From: Halopseudomonas sabulinigri
Lineage (GTDB): Bacteria > Pseudomonadota > Gammaproteobacteria > Pseudomonadales > Pseudomonadaceae
Length of the DNA stretch: 64,000 nucleotides
Direction: 5' to 3'
NCBI RefSeq assembly: GCF_900105255.1
Contig: NZ_LT629763.1
Location: 1 to 64,000 of the forward strand
Part shown: positions 1 to 9,424 of the stretch, piece by piece
Layout of the letters: each line of letters starts with the position of its first letter
Numbering within the stretch: position 1 is the first letter of the stretch
Notes under the pieces: model-generated
Told to the model about the DNA's origin: nothing
The model's database searches: none
What the model saw: the letters and a program-made list of their open reading frames with translations, nothing else
Program-made: the position numbers and the translations under genes

Positions 1-557
1 GCTATGACGTGGACTTCAATAGCGTGGGTGAGCTGACCACGGCGCAACCCTATGCGGTGACCGGCTGGGTACCGCTGGATAGCGAAGGTCAGCCGACGGG
101 TGCCGAATCACCGGTAGCCAACCTGACCATCAACCTGGCAGGCTCTTCGCAGTACGCTTCCAGCTTTGCCGTAACCTCGGTAACCCAGGACGGTTTCACC
201 ACCGGTGAGCTGGCCGGCCTTGAGATTGATGAGTCCGGTCTGCTGGTCGCGCGCTACACCAACGGTCAGACCCGCGTGCAGGGCCAGGTAGTGTTGGCGA
301 CCTTTGCCAACCAGCAAGGCCTGACCCCGCTGGGCAATACCTCCTGGGCGCAGTCGTTCGCGTCGGGTGAGCCGGTGATTGGGGCGCCTGCTACCGGTAC
401 CCTGGGTGGTATCCAGTCCGGCGCGCTGGAGGAGTCCAACGTGGATATCTCCGAGCAGCTGATCAACCTGATTGTGGCGCAGCGCAACTACCAGGCTAAC
501 GCCAAGACTATCCAGACCGAAGACGCGGTAACCCAGGCGATCATCAACCTGAGATAA
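1..557 (+). CDS. flgE: Flagellar hook protein FlgE, C-terminal part (5' end outside window)
   Basis: This is the last ~185 residues of the hook subunit, cut by the window edge; the frame is open from base 3. The C-terminal FlgE/F/G signature is clear: a Leu-Gly-Gly turn, then [19 protein letters not shown] and a Gln-Arg-Asn-Tyr-Gln helix that closes the D0 coiled-coil domain of axial flagellar proteins. FlgE polymerises outside the cell into the hook joining rod and filament. It is followed by a strong terminator, so it ends one operon (flgBCDE in Pseudomonas) and is separate from flgF onward. The identity is secure; only the N-terminal two thirds cannot be judged. Confidence 0.93.
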   Translation, partial: YDVDFNSVGELTTAQPYAVTGWVPLDSEGQPTGAESPVANLTINLAGSSQYASSFAVTSVTQDGFTTGELAGLEIDESGLLVARYTNGQTRVQGQVVLATFANQQGLTPLGNTSWAQSFASGEPVIGAPATGTLGGIQSGALEESNVDISEQLINLIVAQRNYQANAKTIQTEDAVTQAIINLR

Positions 558-588
558 GTCAGCGGCTGATCCCTCAGCGGCGAACCTG

Positions 589-632
589 GCGGCAATACCG
601 GCAATAAAGCTTGCCGGTATTGCCGCTTTTTT
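589..632 (+). terminator. Rho-independent terminator after flgE
   Basis: The stem has a perfect 14-bp core (GGCAATACCGGCAA with its complement) extended by two G-C pairs to 589-626. It has a 6-base loop (TAAAGC) and is followed by six T residues at 627-632. It separates the hook operon from the flgF operon. Confidence 0.95.
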
Positions 633-656
633 ATGGGCGTCTATTTCCAAGCTATT

Positions 657-714
657 GAAGATAAAGCAATAAATTTGTTTTATCTAGTGATGGCATGATC
701 CGTGCTTTATCTTC
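657..714. repeat. 12-bp inverted repeat around the flgF promoter
   Basis: GAAGATAAAGCA at 657-668 is the exact reverse complement of TGCTTTATCTTC at 703-714, with 34 bases between the arms. The right arm covers the -12 element of the candidate sigma-54 promoter. It may be a regulator site or a foldable element; the sequence alone does not decide. Confidence 0.6.
691..706 (+). promoter_or_regulatory. Candidate sigma-54 promoter for the flgF operon
   Basis: GG at 692-693 and GC at 704-705 are exactly ten bases apart, in the context TGGCATGATCCGTGCT (consensus TGGCAC-N5-TTGC). Transcription would start near 717, about 55 bases before flgF. In Pseudomonas aeruginosa flgFGHIJKL is an RpoN-dependent class III operon, which fits. 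A perfect 12-bp inverted repeat has one arm upstream of the -24 element (657-668) and the other overlapping the -12 element (703-714). Confidence 0.65.
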
Positions 715-771
715 TGTATCAAGAGCAAAAGCGGCAATTACTTGTCGCGTAAGTTGATGCGGGAGTAGGGC

Positions 772-1509
772 ATGGACAAATCCTTGTACATATCCATGAC
801 GGGTGCGAGCCAGAACGCCTTGGCGCAACGCTCGCACGCCAACAATCTGGCAAACCTGACCACCACGGGGTTCCGCAAGGACTTCGAGCAAGCGCGCTCC
901 ATGCCGGTATTCGGCGATGGCTTTGCCACGCGCGCCTACGCCATGACCGAGCGCCCCGGCACCGATTTTTCTGCCGGCAGCATGCAGGAAACCGGGCGTG
1001 AGCTGGATGTGGCGGTGCAGGGCGAAGGCTGGATCGCGGTGCAGGCACCCGATGGCACCGAAGCCTATACTCGCGCCGGCAACCTCAAGGTTGATGTATT
1101 CGGCATCCTGCGTACCGCTGGCGATTTGCCGGTGCTGGGTAATGGCGGCCCGATTGCCATTCCGCCCGCAGAAAAGATCGAAATTGGCTCCGACGGCACC
1201 ATCAGTATCCGCGCGTTGGGCGAGGCGCCGACGGTGATGGCAGAAGTCGACCGTATCAAGTTGGTCAATCCCGATCCTGCCAGCATGCGCAAGGCCGAAG
1301 ATGGCCTGATGCGCGCTGACGGTCTGGAACAGCCCGCCGATGGCGCAGTGCAAGTGGCTACCGGGTTTCTGGAAGGCAGCAACGTCAATGCGGTGGAAGA
1401 AATGACCTCCATGTTGGCACTGGCACGGCAGTTCGAGTTGCACGTGAAAATGATGCGCACCGCCGATGAAAACGCACAGGCGTCCGATCGCGTCCTGCAG
1501 ATCAGTTAA
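772..1509 (+). CDS. flgF: Flagellar proximal rod protein FlgF
   Basis: FlgF forms part of the proximal rod, the drive shaft that crosses the periplasm. At 245 residues it has the normal family length. The N-terminal axial-protein motif ANNLANLTTTGFRKDFEQ is at about residues 23-40. The C-terminal helix contains NVNAVEEMTSMLALARQFE, the FlgE/F/G closing motif. Translation starts at an ATG with GGAG seven bases upstream. It is the first gene of flgFGHIJKL, with a sigma-54 type promoter upstream and flgG 45 bases downstream. It is exported by the flagellar type III apparatus, so no Sec signal is expected or seen. Confidence 0.95.
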   Translation: MDKSLYISMTGASQNALAQRSHANNLANLTTTGFRKDFEQARSMPVFGDGFATRAYAMTERPGTDFSAGSMQETGRELDVAVQGEGWIAVQAPDGTEAYTRAGNLKVDVFGILRTAGDLPVLGNGGPIAIPPAEKIEIGSDGTISIRALGEAPTVMAEVDRIKLVNPDPASMRKAEDGLMRADGLEQPADGAVQVATGFLEGSNVNAVEEMTSMLALARQFELHVKMMRTADENAQASDRVLQIS

Positions 1510-1521
1510 CGTTTAACAGCA

Positions 1522-1539
1522 GTGTCAGTTAACTGACAC
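1522..1539. repeat. Perfect 18-bp palindrome between flgF and flgG
   Basis: GTGTCAGTT followed directly by AACTGACAC gives an 18-bp perfect palindrome with no loop. It lies in the 45-base gap, 15 bases before the flgG start and just ahead of its ribosome binding site. It has no T-tract, so it is not a terminator. It resembles a dimeric regulator site, or could shape the mRNA next to the Shine-Dalgarno sequence. Confidence 0.6.
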
Positions 1540-1554
1540 GCGAGGAGACACAGC

Positions 1555-2340
1555 ATGCTCGCAGCACTTTGGGTCAGCAAAACCGGTTTGTCCGCACAGG
1601 ACACCATGCTCACCACCATCTCCAACAACCTGGCCAACGTGTCGACCACCGGCTTCAAGCGTGATCGCCCGGAGTTTGAAGACCTGCTGTATCAGGTCAA
1701 GCGCCAGCCCGGCGGCCAGAGCACCCAGGACACCCAGCTGCCGTCCGGCTTGCAGCTGGGTACCGGTGTGCGGGTGGTGGGTACGCAGAAGATCTTCACC
1801 GAAGGTACCCTGCAGACCACCGAGCAGCCGCTGGATATGGCGGTGAACGGCCGCGGCTTTTTCCAGATACTGATGCCCGATGGCAACCTGGGTTATACCC
1901 GCGACGGTAGTTTTCATCTGGACGCGGACGGTCAGATCGTCACCTCCAATGGCTTCCCGCTGGAGCCCGGCATTGTACTGCCCGACGACGTGCAGAACCT
2001 GACCATTGGTGAAGACGGCACCGTCACTATCTCGGTGTTTGGCGATCCGGCGGTGCAGCAAATCGGCAACATCCAGACCGCCGACTTCATCAACCCGGCT
2101 GGCTTGCAATCGATCGGTAACAACCTGTTCCTCGAGACCGCCGCCAGTGGCGCGCCGCAGACCGGCAACCCCGGTGAAAACGGCCTGGGCACGGTGTTGC
2201 AGAACACCCTTGAGAACTCCAACGTCAGCGTCGTTGAGGAACTGGTGAATATGATCACCACCCAGCGCGCCTACGAGATGAACTCCAAGGTTATTTCCAC
2301 CGCAGACCAGATGCTGCAATACATCAGTCAGAACCTCTGA
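1555..2340 (+). CDS. flgG: Flagellar distal rod protein FlgG
   Basis: FlgG builds the distal rod between proximal rod and hook, inside the L and P rings. The 261 residues match the family exactly. The start region contains NNLANVSTTGFKRDRPEFED and the end contains VEELVNMITTQRAYEMNSK followed by STADQML, the standard D0 helices. A GAGGAG site precedes the ATG at 1555. It follows flgF by 45 bases, which contain a perfect 18-bp palindrome, and precedes flgH by 15 bases in the same operon. Confidence 0.97.
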   Translation: MLAALWVSKTGLSAQDTMLTTISNNLANVSTTGFKRDRPEFEDLLYQVKRQPGGQSTQDTQLPSGLQLGTGVRVVGTQKIFTEGTLQTTEQPLDMAVNGRGFFQILMPDGNLGYTRDGSFHLDADGQIVTSNGFPLEPGIVLPDDVQNLTIGEDGTVTISVFGDPAVQQIGNIQTADFINPAGLQSIGNNLFLETAASGAPQTGNPGENGLGTVLQNTLENSNVSVVEELVNMITTQRAYEMNSKVISTADQMLQYISQNL

Positions 2341-2355
2341 CGGGAGTGAGTCGCA

Positions 2356-3033
2356 ATGAACATGTTGCGTAATGCATTGGTGCTTTTCGGCTTGGCAAGT
2401 CTGGTGGGTTGCGTGCAGATGCCGCCGACCCGCGACGATCCGGCCTATGCACCTGTGTTACCGCGCACGCCGTTGCCGCAAGAGTTGAACAACGGTGCGA
2501 TCTATCAGCCCGGGTTTGAAATGAGCCTGTACAACGACCGCAAGGCGCACCGGGTGGGTGACATCATCACCATTACCCTGAGCGAGCGAACCGCTGCGCA
2601 GAAAACCGCTGAGAATGAGATCGACAAGGACAGTAGCGCTTCTATTGCCAACCCGACCCTGCTGGGTAATGCGGTTGGCTTCAAAGGCCTGGATCTGGGC
2701 GTGAGCCTTTCTGGCGAGCGTGAGTTTGATGGTTCGGCCGACGCCAACCAGAGCAACAGCCTGACCGGCTCGATTACCGTGACGGTTGCCGAGGTATTGC
2801 CCAACGGCATTCTGGCGGTTCGTGGCGAGAAGTGGATCACCCTGAACCAGGGCGACGAGCTGATTCGTATCTCGGGCCTGGTGCGCTCGGACGATATTGG
2901 CCCGGACAATACCGTGCTCTCGACCCGGGTGGCCGACGCCCGCATTACCTATTCCGGTACCGGCGCCTTTGCCAATGCCAGCCAACCGGGTTGGTTGAAC
3001 CAGTTCTTCCTCAGCCCGCTGTGGCCGTTCTGA
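2356..3033 (+). CDS. flgH: Flagellar L-ring lipoprotein FlgH
   Basis: FlgH forms the outer-membrane L ring, the bushing around the distal rod. The 225-residue product starts with a lipoprotein signal ending in LVGC, so Cys19 should be acylated and anchored in the outer membrane. Family features seen are the segment [21 protein letters not shown] and a C-terminal [18 protein letters not shown] region. A GGGAG site precedes the ATG at 2356; an in-frame ATG two codons later is an alternative. The gene sits 13 bases before flgI. Confidence 0.96.
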   Translation: MNMLRNALVLFGLASLVGCVQMPPTRDDPAYAPVLPRTPLPQELNNGAIYQPGFEMSLYNDRKAHRVGDIITITLSERTAAQKTAENEIDKDSSASIANPTLLGNAVGFKGLDLGVSLSGEREFDGSADANQSNSLTGSITVTVAEVLPNGILAVRGEKWITLNQGDELIRISGLVRSDDIGPDNTVLSTRVADARITYSGTGAFANASQPGWLNQFFLSPLWPF

Positions 3034-3046
3034 CAGGAGAGACAAG

Positions 3047-4147
3047 ATGCGCCTTTTTTCGCTCTGCCTATGTCTGCTATTGGCCAGCCCATTGGCTTTG
3101 GCTGACCGCCTGAAAGACATCGGCAGCATTGCCGGGGTTCGCAGTAACCAGTTGATCGGCTACGGCCTGGTCGTTGGCCTGGACGGTTCGGGTGACCAGA
3201 CCAGCCAGACACCCTTTACCGTGCAGACCTTCAATAACATGTTGGCGCAGTTCGGCATTACTGTGCCGCCAGGTACCCGCATTCAGATGAAGAACGTGGC
3301 GGCGGTGGCTATTCATGCCGATCTGCCGCCCTTTGCACGGCCAGGGCAGAGCATCGACATCACCGTGTCGTCTATCGGTAACGCCAAAAGCCTGCGCGGC
3401 GGCAGCCTGCTGATGACTCCCCTCAAGGGGATCGACGGTCAGGTCTATGCCATTGCCCAGGGCAATCTGGTGGTCGGCGGCTTTGGTGCCGAGGGCGCGG
3501 ATGGCTCGCGAATTACGGTTAATATTCCCAGCGCCGGCCGGATTCCCAATGGCGCCACGGTAGAGCGCTCGGTCGCCAGCCCCTTTGCCTCCGGTGATCA
3601 CCTGACCTTTAACCTGCACCGGCCCGATTTCACCACCGCCAAGCGTGTGGTGGATCAGGTGAACAATACCTTTGGCCCGGGCGTCGCTCAGGCGCTGGAT
3701 GGCGGCAGTATTCGCATACGCGCCCCGATCGACCCCAATCAGCGCGTCGATTACCTGGCGATGGTCGAGAACCTGCAAATCGAGCAGGGCAATGCCGCTG
3801 CCAAGGTCATCATCAACTCGCGTACCGGCACCATTGTGATCGGTCAGGATGTGCGGGTGCAGCCGGCCGCCGTGACCCACGGTAACCTGACGGTGACCAT
3901 CAGCGAGAACATCAATGTCAGTCAGCCCGATGGCGTGCTGTCCGGCGGCCAGACTGTGGTCGCGCCCAGCTCGCAGATCAACATCGATCAGGGCGACAGC
4001 CGCATGTTCGTGTTCAATCCGGGCGTGTCGCTGGATGAAATTGTTCGCGCGGTCAATCAGGTGGGCGCAGCGCCCGGTGACCTGATGGCCATTCTCGAAG
4101 CACTCAAGCAGTCCGGCGCCCTGAACGCCGATCTGGTCATCATCTGA
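3047..4147 (+). CDS. flgI: Flagellar P-ring protein FlgI
   Basis: FlgI is the periplasmic P-ring subunit that surrounds the rod at the peptidoglycan. The 366 residues start with a Sec signal ([19 protein letters not shown]) with cleavage probably after the last Ala. The mature start [20 protein letters not shown] is the family signature. The C-terminus contains [20 protein letters not shown] and a KQSGAL motif typical of FlgI. A GGAG site precedes the ATG. Confidence 0.97.
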   Translation: MRLFSLCLCLLLASPLALADRLKDIGSIAGVRSNQLIGYGLVVGLDGSGDQTSQTPFTVQTFNNMLAQFGITVPPGTRIQMKNVAAVAIHADLPPFARPGQSIDITVSSIGNAKSLRGGSLLMTPLKGIDGQVYAIAQGNLVVGGFGAEGADGSRITVNIPSAGRIPNGATVERSVASPFASGDHLTFNLHRPDFTTAKRVVDQVNNTFGPGVAQALDGGSIRIRAPIDPNQRVDYLAMVENLQIEQGNAAAKVIINSRTGTIVIGQDVRVQPAAVTHGNLTVTISENINVSQPDGVLSGGQTVVAPSSQINIDQGDSRMFVFNPGVSLDEIVRAVNQVGAAPGDLMAILEALKQSGALNADLVII

Positions 4148-4161
4148 GTCGGGAGGCCAGC

Positions 4162-5265
4162 ATGAGCATCAGTAACAGCAGTCTCAACTACACCGACCTG
4201 AACAGCGTCAGTCAGCTGAAGTCGGGTGCCAAGGCCAATAGCCCGGAGAATATCCGCAAGGTGGCCGAGCAGTTCGAGTCGTTGTTCGTGAACATGATGG
4301 TCAAGAGCATGCGTGACGCCAACGCGGTATTTGCCGAAGGCAACCCGCTGAACACGCCGCAGACCCGGCACTACCAGGATATGTACGACAATCAGCTGTC
4401 GATCCATCTGGCGGAAAGCAAGGGCCTGGGTCTGACGGACACTCTGATGCGGCAGCTCTCGCCGCAGGGCAGTACGCCGGTCGCCACCAGCGCTGCCAGC
4501 CAGGCTGAAGCGGTCAGCGGCGTGGATCAGTCTGCCTTGCTGGCGCGCCGCCGCCTGGCTATCTCGTCCAACTACAGCGCCTGGGCGCAGAAGCACGCCC
4601 AGCAGCAGGGCGGTAATCTGCAGACCACGGACAGTGGCAGCGTAGCCGACAACTGGCAGCCGCTGCGCGCCTTGCAGGCAGCCGCGCGGACTACGGCCGT
4701 GGGTACCACTGCCCAGACCCTGGGCGCTGAAACCACCGGTCGCACCCGTTTTGCCAACGCTGATGAGTTCGTCGAAACCATGCTGCCGATGGCGGAGAAG
4801 GCTGCTGCGCGCCTGGGCGTAGACCCGCACTATCTGGTCGCCCAGGCAGCGCTGGAAACCGGCTGGGGCAAGTCAGTGATCAAGGAGTCTGACGGTTCCA
4901 GCAGTTACAACCTCTTTGGCATCAAGTCGCATGGCGGCTGGCAGGGTGATTCGGCCAACGTGATGACCACCGAATATCGCAATGGCGTGCAGGGTAAGGA
5001 GCGGGCCTCCTTCCGCAGCTACGACTCCTGGGAGCAGAGCTTCGAGGATTATGTCAGCTTCCTGGAAACCAACGGTCGCTATCAGCAGGCGTTGAGCAGC
5101 ACCGCCAACCCCGACTCCTTCTTCCGTGAGCTGCAGCAGGCCGGTTATGCCACCGACCCGCAGTACGCGAACAAGGTATCGCAGATCGCCCGCAAGCTGA
5201 TCAGCGAAACCGATACCCGGCTGGCCAACAACACAGCGGCGGCTGACAGCGCGGGCAGGGCATAA
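4162..5265 (+). CDS. flgJ: Rod-assembly protein and peptidoglycan hydrolase FlgJ
   Basis: FlgJ caps the growing rod and opens the peptidoglycan for it. The 367-residue protein has an N-terminal rod-binding domain (about 25-120, with EQFESLFVNMMVKSMRDAN), a linker rich in Ala, Ser and Gln, and a C-terminal glucosaminidase-family domain (about 195-350) with the catalytic context AQAALETGWGKSVI. It has the two-domain form usual in gammaproteobacteria. A strong GGGAGG site precedes the ATG. The stop TAA shares its last A with the ATG of flgK, which suggests translational coupling. Confidence 0.96.
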   Translation: MSISNSSLNYTDLNSVSQLKSGAKANSPENIRKVAEQFESLFVNMMVKSMRDANAVFAEGNPLNTPQTRHYQDMYDNQLSIHLAESKGLGLTDTLMRQLSPQGSTPVATSAASQAEAVSGVDQSALLARRRLAISSNYSAWAQKHAQQQGGNLQTTDSGSVADNWQPLRALQAAARTTAVGTTAQTLGAETTGRTRFANADEFVETMLPMAEKAAARLGVDPHYLVAQAALETGWGKSVIKESDGSSSYNLFGIKSHGGWQGDSANVMTTEYRNGVQGKERASFRSYDSWEQSFEDYVSFLETNGRYQQALSSTANPDSFFRELQQAGYATDPQYANKVSQIARKLISETDTRLANNTAAADSAGRA

Positions 5266-7232
5266 TGGCGGATCTTTTTGGCATTGGCCTGAGCGGGCTC
5301 AAGTCGGCGCAGACCCAGCTGTCGGTAACCGGTCAGAACATCAGCAACGTCAATACCCCGGGTTACTCCCGGCAGACCGCCATACAGGCGGCGCAGGTGC
5401 CAACCCTGACCGGTGCCGGTTACCTGGGTAATGGCAGCAAGGTGGTGGATGTCGAGCGCATCTACAACCAGTTTCTGACCAACCAGGTGCGTACCAGCAC
5501 GTCGGCGAATGCCGAGGTCAACGCCTTTCAGTCGCAGATGGAGCAGCTCAATACGCTGGTCTCCAGCACGGCTACCGGCATCACGCCTGGCCTGCAAAAC
5601 TACTTTGATGCACTGCAGACCGCGATTGAAGATCCATCGAACCTGCCGGCGCGACAACTCTTTCTATCCGAGGCGGAGGGGCTGGCGTCGCGCTTCAACA
5701 CCGTGCAGTCCAGCCTGACCGCGCAGAACCAGTTCATCGGTCAGCAGATGAGCACCTTGACCGATCAGGCCAGTCGCCTGGCCACCTCGGTGGCGCAGTA
5801 CAATGACAGCATCGCCAAGGCCGCCGCCAATGGTGCACAACCCAACGACCTGCTGGATGCGCGGGACGAAGCCGTGCGCCAGCTGGCGGAGCTGGTGGGC
5901 ATCACGGTGGTGCCGCAGGACGACAACCAGATCAACGTGTTTGTGGGCTCGGGGCAGCCGCTGGTAGTCGGCAATCAGGCCTCGACCCTGGCGGTCGCCA
6001 CGGGTGCCTCTGATCCGTCGCGGGTTGATATCGTGCTGAAAAGCGGTGGCTCTACCCAGGACATCACCTCGCTGATCAGCGGCGGTGAACTCGGCGGTCT
6101 GCTGCGCTACCGCGACGATGTGCTGGACCAGGCTTTGAATGCCGTGGGCCGCCTGTCGCTGGCCATTGCCGATCAATTCAACCAGCAGCAGGGCCAGGGC
6201 CTGGACCTGAACGGCAACGCCGGCTCGCTGCTGTTCAACGACATCAACAGCGAGGCGCTGGTCGAGGGCCGTAGCCGGGCGCGGGCCAACAACACCGACC
6301 CCAACGCCAAGCTCGATGTGCTGATCAGCGACACCTCGCAGCTCAGCACCTCGGATTATGAAGTGGTATTTTCTAGCGCCACGCAATTCACCGTGCGCCG
6401 TACCTCGGATGACAAGGTCAGCGGTCCTTATGACCTGAGCAGTGTGCCGCCGCCGGAACTGGATGGCTTCACCATTGAGCTGGACTCCGGCAGCATCACC
6501 TCCGGCGACCGCTTTCTGCTGTCGCCGACCCGCTATGCGGCGGCCGGCATTGAAGTGGTCATGCAGGAGCCGCAGGAGCTGGCGTTTGCCGCACCGGCCA
6601 GTGCCGACGCCAGTCTGGATAACCGCGGCACCGGCAGCCTGTCGCAGCCGACCCTGAGCAGCGGCCCGGCGCCGATAGACCCGGCGGCATTGCAGACGCT
6701 GCTGCCGATTGACCTGACCTACGACGCCGCCACCGGCGAGCTGACCAGTTCCAGCGGCACCCTGAACCCATCGCCACTGGTGATCAGTGCCGGGCAGACC
6801 AACGCCGTAGAGGTAAGCGTCGGTGGCTATACTTTCAGCATGAGCATGACCGGCACGCCCAAGGATGGCGACACCTTTACGCTGAACTTCAATGAGGGCG
6901 TGGCGGATAACCGCAACGCACTGGTGATGTCCGAGCTGCAGACTGCCAAGGTGCTGGGGCAGGCCAATGGTGCCGATGGTTTCTCTTTCGTTGATGGTTA
7001 CGGTGATCTGGTGCAGCGGGTGGCGACCTATACCGCGCAAGCACGTACCGACGCCGAGTCCAGTGCGGCGGTGCTGCAACAGGCGACCAACAATCGCGAT
7101 TCGGTTTCGGCGGTGAGCCTTGATGAAGAGGCCGCCAACCTGATCAAGTTCGAGCAGTACTACAATGCCTCGGCTCAGGTCATTCAAGTTGCGCGCACTT
7201 TGTTCGATACATTGATCAGCAGTATTCGCTAA
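5265..7232 (+). CDS. flgK: Flagellar hook-associated protein FlgK (HAP1)
   Basis: FlgK is the first hook-filament junction protein. The 655 residues start with SGLKSAQTQLSVTGQNISNV and NTPGYSRQ, the D0/D1 signature, and end with SLDEEAANLIKFEQYYNASA plus VARTLFDTLI, its C-terminal partner helix. The middle, about 330-560, is a long Ser/Asp/Gly-rich variable region, making the protein longer than the ~550 residues of enteric FlgK but normal for Pseudomonas relatives. The start codon overlaps the flgJ stop by one base. flgL follows after 13 bases. Confidence 0.96.
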   Translation: MADLFGIGLSGLKSAQTQLSVTGQNISNVNTPGYSRQTAIQAAQVPTLTGAGYLGNGSKVVDVERIYNQFLTNQVRTSTSANAEVNAFQSQMEQLNTLVSSTATGITPGLQNYFDALQTAIEDPSNLPARQLFLSEAEGLASRFNTVQSSLTAQNQFIGQQMSTLTDQASRLATSVAQYNDSIAKAAANGAQPNDLLDARDEAVRQLAELVGITVVPQDDNQINVFVGSGQPLVVGNQASTLAVATGASDPSRVDIVLKSGGSTQDITSLISGGELGGLLRYRDDVLDQALNAVGRLSLAIADQFNQQQGQGLDLNGNAGSLLFNDINSEALVEGRSRARANNTDPNAKLDVLISDTSQLSTSDYEVVFSSATQFTVRRTSDDKVSGPYDLSSVPPPELDGFTIELDSGSITSGDRFLLSPTRYAAAGIEVVMQEPQELAFAAPASADASLDNRGTGSLSQPTLSSGPAPIDPAALQTLLPIDLTYDAATGELTSSSGTLNPSPLVISAGQTNAVEVSVGGYTFSMSMTGTPKDGDTFTLNFNEGVADNRNALVMSELQTAKVLGQANGADGFSFVDGYGDLVQRVATYTAQARTDAESSAAVLQQATNNRDSVSAVSLDEEAANLIKFEQYYNASAQVIQVARTLFDTLISSIR

Positions 7233-7245
7233 CGGGTAAAGAACG

Positions 7246-8505
7246 ATGCGAATTTCCACCATTCAGCAGTTCAACAGCGGCGTGCGGGGCATTCAGGATA
7301 ACTACGCCAATGCCTCGCGTACCCAGGAACAGATCAGCTCCGGCAAGCGCATCCTGTCGCCCGCCGACGATCCGGTGGCCACGGTGCGTCTGCTGCAGCT
7401 GAGTCAGGAGTCGAATAAACTCGAGCAGTACAGCAACAACATGACGGCTGCGAACAACAGCCTGGCGCAGGAGGAGGCCATCCTCAATTCGGTCAACAAC
7501 GCGCTGCAGCGCGTGCGTGAGATTGCGCTGGAGGCCGGTGGCGGCGGTTTGACCAACGAAGACCGTCAGGCACTGGCGACCGAGTTGGGGCAACGGGAAG
7601 AAGAGTTGTTGGATCTGTTCAACAGCCGCAACGCCCGCGGCGAATATCTGTTTGGTGGTTATCAGAGCAACCAGGCCCCGTTCGTCAAGAACCCCGATGG
7701 CAGTTACAGCTATCAAGGCGATGAGGGCCAGCGCTCGGTTCAGATTGCCGGTTCCAAGACTGTGGCGCTGAACGACAACGGCAAGGAGCTGTTCGTCAAC
7801 GTCGCCAACGTCAACCGCGTGTTGACCAGTGCCGATGCCGCCAACACCGGCAGCGGACGCATCTCGCTCGGCGTGGTGGAGAACAAGAACACCTACGATG
7901 ACAGTTTCTACCCGCAAGGCAGCGTTGGCATCGTGATCGGCGCTAACGCCGCCACCTATGAAATTGTCGACAGCGCCGGCAACCCTCTGGTGCCACCGGT
8001 GACCGGTGCACTGGAGGAGAACGACGAGGGCGGTTACGACATTCGCTATGCCGGAGTGGCGGTCACTCTGGATGGTCAGCTGGCGGCGGGCGACCGCTTT
8101 ACCATCGCTACCGGCGACAGCGACCCGGCCAGCGACAAGCGTGAAACCCGAGGTGTGCTGGCGACCATCGCCAACCTGCGTAGCACACTGGAAACCAGTA
8201 CCGACAGTACCGAAGACAAGCTGCACCGGCGCGATGTGATTGCAGTCACCCTGGACAACCTCGACAACGCGATGAACAGCGTGCTGCAGGTGCAGACCAC
8301 CATTGGCGCGCGGATGAACGTGATCGACTCTACCCAGGTGCAGAACGACGAGTTGTCGCTGATCAACACCAGCGTCACCTCCGAGCTGGAAGACCTCGAT
8401 TACGCCGAGGCGTTGAGCCGCCTGTCGTTGCAGACAGTGGTACTGGAGGCTGCACAGCAAAGCTTCGTCAAGGTCAGTGGCCTGAGCCTGTTCAACCTTA
8501 TCTGA
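7246..8505 (+). CDS. flgL: Flagellar hook-associated protein FlgL (HAP3)
   Basis: FlgL is the second junction protein, between FlgK and flagellin. The 419-residue product has the flagellin-like N-terminus (MRISTIQQFNSGVRGIQDNY, then EQISSGKRILSPADDPVA) and a C-terminal helix ending in AQQSFVKVSGLSLFNLI. The region at about 180-310 is a variable surface domain. The ribosome binding site is weak, so it may depend on flgK translation. It is the last flagellar gene here: its final eight bases overlap the 3' end of a convergent lysR gene, and no flagellin gene follows within the window. Confidence 0.96.
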   Translation: MRISTIQQFNSGVRGIQDNYANASRTQEQISSGKRILSPADDPVATVRLLQLSQESNKLEQYSNNMTAANNSLAQEEAILNSVNNALQRVREIALEAGGGGLTNEDRQALATELGQREEELLDLFNSRNARGEYLFGGYQSNQAPFVKNPDGSYSYQGDEGQRSVQIAGSKTVALNDNGKELFVNVANVNRVLTSADAANTGSGRISLGVVENKNTYDDSFYPQGSVGIVIGANAATYEIVDSAGNPLVPPVTGALEENDEGGYDIRYAGVAVTLDGQLAAGDRFTIATGDSDPASDKRETRGVLATIANLRSTLETSTDSTEDKLHRRDVIAVTLDNLDNAMNSVLQVQTTIGARMNVIDSTQVQNDELSLINTSVTSELEDLDYAEALSRLSLQTVVLEAAQQSFVKVSGLSLFNLI

Positions 8506-9424
8506 CGCCTTGCTCGTCTGCGCCACTGGCGGCGGCCTGCAGTATTTCGATAAACGCGGTGGCCGCCGGTGATAGCGGTCGGTGCAGGCGGGTGACCAGG
8601 CCAAAGCTGGTGCCGGGCATCAGCGCCGGCCAATCCAGCAACACCAGTTGTCCGGCGGCCAGCTCGCTGGCCAGAGTACTGCGGCTGGCAATACTCAGGG
8701 CGTCACACTGCATGACCAGACGCTTGAGCACATCCAGGTTGTCGCACTCCAGGCTGATCATCGGTTCCGCGCGGGGCAGAGTACGCCGCAGTATCTGTTC
8801 GATACTGCCAGGCAAGCGGAAGCTAGCCAGCGGGTAGGCGGCCAGGCGCTCGCGGGTCAGTACAGCCTCGCTGCACAGCGGGTGGCCGGGCCGGCAAAAC
8901 AGCAGGCTTGGCTCTTGCTGCAGCGGTTGCACCTGGAGCAGGGGATCACCCTCCAGCTCACGAATGTCCGCCACAAAAAGCTCCAGTTCCTCGCCCAGCA
9001 GTTGCCGCCGCAGGGCATCCCAATGTTGAATGTCCAGGCGCACCCGCACGCCGGGATAACGCCGGTTGAACGCGCCCAGCACGCGGGGCAGCAGATCAGC
9101 GGCGGGGAAGGGACCGGCACCGATCAACAGTTCGCCGTCTTCCAGATCATTGAATTGGCGCAAGGCATTTTTCAGCGCCGTACTGCCGGCCAACAGCCGC
9201 TTGGCGTGCGCCAATACCAACTGCCCCTGCGGCGTCAGTTCCACTCCCTTGCCACCGCGCACGATCAGCGCGCAGCCCAGGCGGTGTTCCAGGGTCTGGA
9301 TGCTGCGGCTGAGTGCAGGCTGACTGAGGCCAATGGCCTCGCCAGCGCGAATGAACCCCTGGTGCTCCACCAGTGCGGCAAAGTGGCGCAAGGATTTAAG
9401 GTCCATAGGATGTTGTTCGCTCAT
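8498..9424 (-). CDS. LysR-family transcriptional regulator
   Basis: This is a standard LysR-type regulator of 308 residues. The N-terminal winged helix-turn-helix covers about 7-66, with ALVEHQGFIRAGEAIGLSQP and ALSRSIQTLEHRLG, and the rest is a periplasmic-binding-like effector domain. It overlaps cueR by four bases (ATGA), so it is probably the third gene of copA-cueR-lysR and would share copper-responsive read-through. Its own target is not evident, because no divergent partner gene exists; it faces flgL tail to tail with an eight-base overlap. The effector cannot be deduced. Confidence 0.88.
   Translation of the reverse strand: MSEQHPMDLKSLRHFAALVEHQGFIRAGEAIGLSQPALSRSIQTLEHRLGCALIVRGGKGVELTPQGQLVLAHAKRLLAGSTALKNALRQFNDLEDGELLIGAGPFPAADLLPRVLGAFNRRYPGVRVRLDIQHWDALRRQLLGEELELFVADIRELEGDPLLQVQPLQQEPSLLFCRPGHPLCSEAVLTRERLAAYPLASFRLPGSIEQILRRTLPRAEPMISLECDNLDVLKRLVMQCDALSIASRSTLASELAAGQLVLLDWPALMPGTSFGLVTRLHRPLSPAATAFIEILQAAASGADEQGVR

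Noticed and set aside
5664..7262. A 532-codon open frame on the minus strand opposite flgK
   Set aside because: It is antisense to a complete, conserved flgK and has no domain-like sequence. It is explained by the codon bias of the GC-rich gene on the other strand.
7216..8604. A 462-codon minus-strand frame across flgL
   Set aside because: It is antisense to flgL and overlaps the lysR 3' end. It has no recognisable family or ribosome binding site.
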